Shown here piece by piece: positions 62,109-64,000 of a stretch of DNA of 64,000 nt. Both the position numbers and the translations under genes were made by a program. The notes under the pieces were generated by a model that was not told the DNA's origin, did not search any database, and saw only the letters and a list, made by a program, of their open reading frames with translations. The first letter of the stretch is position 1. Every line of letters starts with the position of its first letter. The stretch is from Nepenthes gracilis (lineage: Eukaryota; Streptophyta; Magnoliopsida; Caryophyllales; Nepenthaceae): NCBI GenBank assembly GCA_033239525.1, contig BSYO01000010.1:10505379-10569378 (forward strand). The letters run 5' to 3'.

Positions 62109-64000
62109 GCATTGTCATCTCATCTCACTGAGTCAGATCTATTGGCGTTGGGAGGATAAGTGGGCATTTTCTCCACAAGACAAGAGATTTCGTGATCATA
62201 TGGATTTGGCCAAACCCATTGGTTGTTTCTGATAATCATATGAACTTTAGCATCCCATGGCAGCCCCGAGACCAAACAGTATGGTCAGAACTAACCATAC
62301 TCAGTGGCCCCAACGGGTGCCAATTGTCATGCCACAGAAAAGTATCAGACTCGTCACCAATGGATGGAGTGAGAGCGCATGAATGGCCGAAGTTTCATAA
62401 TCTTCCTCCAACTCCACGGTGTTGACTCCGGGACTTTAATAGTCCAAATATAGCGGTCTCTTATCCTGTTTTTATAAATCTAAGAGGACCAGACCGCTCA
62501 GGATCTTTAGAGATGAGCCTCCACAGGAGTTTGCATATGAGAGCTTTATTCAGATCAGGCAGGTTTCTAAGTCCCAACCCACCCTCACTCTTAGGGTAGC
62601 ACACTTCATTCCATGCGACCTTTGCAGTAAACTTTCCTTTGGAAGATCCAGACCAGAGGAATCGACGAATGATACATTCAATCGATTTGAGAATGGATTT
62701 GGGCAAGATGAAAATTGAGGCCCAGTAGAGATGAATGGAGGACAGAATAGATGCGACAAGTTAGAAACGACCCCCAAATGATAGCCACTTATTCTTTCAG
62801 GATTGAATCCGACGAGTAATGCGATCTATAAGAGAACTTCAATCCTTGGAAGAGAGCCTAGTGGTGATCAAAGGCACCCCCAAATAACAAATTGGAAGAC
62901 TACCCATCTTAAAGCCCAAAAGACCAACAATGTCATGATGGATAGAACAGTCCTTTGCACAGATAAATACCTCACTTTTATTTCTATTTGCAGAGAGTCC
63001 CGAGAGCCATTGGAACTCCTCAAGACATTCTTTAAGAATCCGAATAGAGGTAATATCAGCATGAGAGAAAAGAACAAGGTCATCTACAAAGGCAAGCATG
63101 ATTGTTTGAGTCTCTTTGCATTTCCAATGAAATTTGAATTGATCATTCCTTCTAGCCTTCACTTCAATGATTCCATTTAGCACCTCCATTACAAACACAA
63201 ATAAATATGGTGAGATAGGATCACCTTGGCGCAGTCCTTTTCCCCCCTTGAAAAACCCAATTGCTTCTCCATTGATGTTCATAGTGTACGAAGGGGTGGT
63301 AACGCATTGCCTAATCCATTCTACCATTTAAGGAGGAAACTTCATAAGAGACAGTATAGTGATAATGAAGTCCCAGTGAACGGAGTCATATGCTTTTGTC
63401 AGATCGATTTTCAAAGTACACCTGGGAGGATCATGTCCGAGGTGATACTTATGTAGAAGTTCCTGAGCCAGAAGAATATTGTCACTAATTTGACGACCAG
63501 CAACAAAAGCCGTTTGGCACTTTCCAACAAGATATGGTAATGTCATCTTTAGCTGGTTTGCAATGATCTTTGAGATGGCTTTGTAGATGACATTACAACA
63601 TGATATTGGTCGGTAGTCAGAAACGGTTCTCGGGGACTGCACCTTCGGGATAAGACTGATAATAGTTGTATTCAATTGTTTGAGAAGTTTTCCGTGGTTG
63701 AAAAAATCACAGATGGCTTCGCAAACAGATCGACCTACAACCTCCAATGAAGCCTTAAAGAATTTTGAAGAGAAACCATCTGGCCTAGGGGCTCTATCAT
63801 CACCAATCGTGAATATCACTTTTCTAATCTCCTCCTCAGTAACTGGGCCAATGAGTGGGCCAGTTAGACAATCCGGAACAATGTGATGGATGTAAGGCCT
63901 AATCCGTGATGCATCAATCGGGCCGTTCGTACGTCCAGACCCAAGTGCCTTCTTGAAACGATTGACAACCAATTTATGGACAGCCTCAGTCCCAACAGTC
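62109..64000 (-). pseudogene. LINE L8 ORF2, RT part (continues past the window)
   Basis: Right to left: 'NRFKKALGSGRTNGPIDASR', RT start 'FTIGDDRAPRPDGFSSKFFK', 'SDYRPISCCNVIYKAISKII', 'CTLKIDLTKAYDSVHWDFII' (63328-63972), palm 'LRQGDPISPYLFVFVMEVLN' and catalytic 'AFVDDLVLFSHAD' (62839-63327), then 'IECIIRRFLWSGSSKGKFTA' (62461-62706). Two aspartates are present in the VDD motif. The connector and endonuclease lie beyond 64000. It is well preserved: the 214-codon frame 63328-63972 is nearly unbroken RT. Confidence 0.9.

Larger units (their letters stand above)
55294..64000 (-). mobile_element. LINE L8 (minus), split by L9 and running off the window
   Basis: The tail starts at 55294 (T-run, GGTAAGTAAG) beside L7. 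The 3' UTR spans 55294-56269 and ORF2 resumes at 56270-56807 and 62109-64000. L9 lies between. The two ORF2 parts adjoin at the segment before 'WTNLVWGSFHI', with roughly 30 codons missing. The 5' end is outside the window. Confidence 0.87.

Overview
This window is plant nuclear DNA made almost entirely of nested retrotransposons. The evidence for a plant is the tRNA-iMet-type primer binding site (TTGGTATCAGAG), Tekay/Del-type Ty3/gypsy polyproteins with the C-terminal 'NHSPEEATWERE' chromodomain-like tail, and L1-type LINEs whose ORF1 carries a DUF4283-like domain and whose ORF2 ends in the plant zf-RVT domain. I find no host gene, tRNA, rRNA or CRISPR array. Every element coding region is broken by stops, frameshifts or deletions. 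The species cannot be named from the sequence.

Layout, left to right. 1-1595: 3' part of a minus-strand LINE (L1). 1596-2196: unassigned. 2197-31040: gypsy element G2, whose 5' LTR was split by gypsy element G1 (2894-25900, 5-bp target duplication TATAT). The 5' LTR of G1 was split by a full-length minus-strand LINE, L2 (3911-16194, 19-bp target duplication). L2 ORF2 was split by plus-strand LINE L3 (about 8190-12927), and L3 ORF2 by a minus-strand LINE fragment (10685-11769). The stack G2>G1>L2>L3>fragment is five levels deep, and most junctions are readable. 31041-32557: an LTR in inverted orientation abutting the end of G2. 32558-46057: gypsy element G3. Its 5' LTR is split by a 2.78-kb solo LTR (33444-36223), a LINE 3' fragment (36272-37198) and an ORF1-only 'half-LINE' L4 (37334-41690). 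G3 itself stops at its integrase, where LINE L5 begins. 46058-64000: LINE on LINE. These are L5 (+), L6 (-, 3' UTR only), L7 (-), L8 (-, runs off the right edge) and L9 (+, inside L8), with small insertions in L6 and L9.

How the parts relate. The LINEs share one 3' end: a block close to TGCTCGGGGTATGCCCTAGC, a stem-loop, and the terminal motif TTACTTACC followed by poly(A). The stem sequence changes between copies but stays paired, so the stem-loop looks like a selected RNA structure, plausibly the recognition site for the LINE reverse transcriptase. Upstream of it the 3' UTR body is one of two unrelated kinds: arrays of GGAGTG-type repeats, or a TGCTG-rich block. Three insertions consist of little more than the terminal 10-14 nt plus poly(A), each with a 14-17-bp target duplication. 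The gypsy LTRs share a second covarying hairpin, usually followed by CCTCGAT, and a GAAACCGGC minisatellite. These RNA-structure signals, the half-LINE, and the roughly 1-kb inverted repeat at 10685-12927 are the most interesting content.
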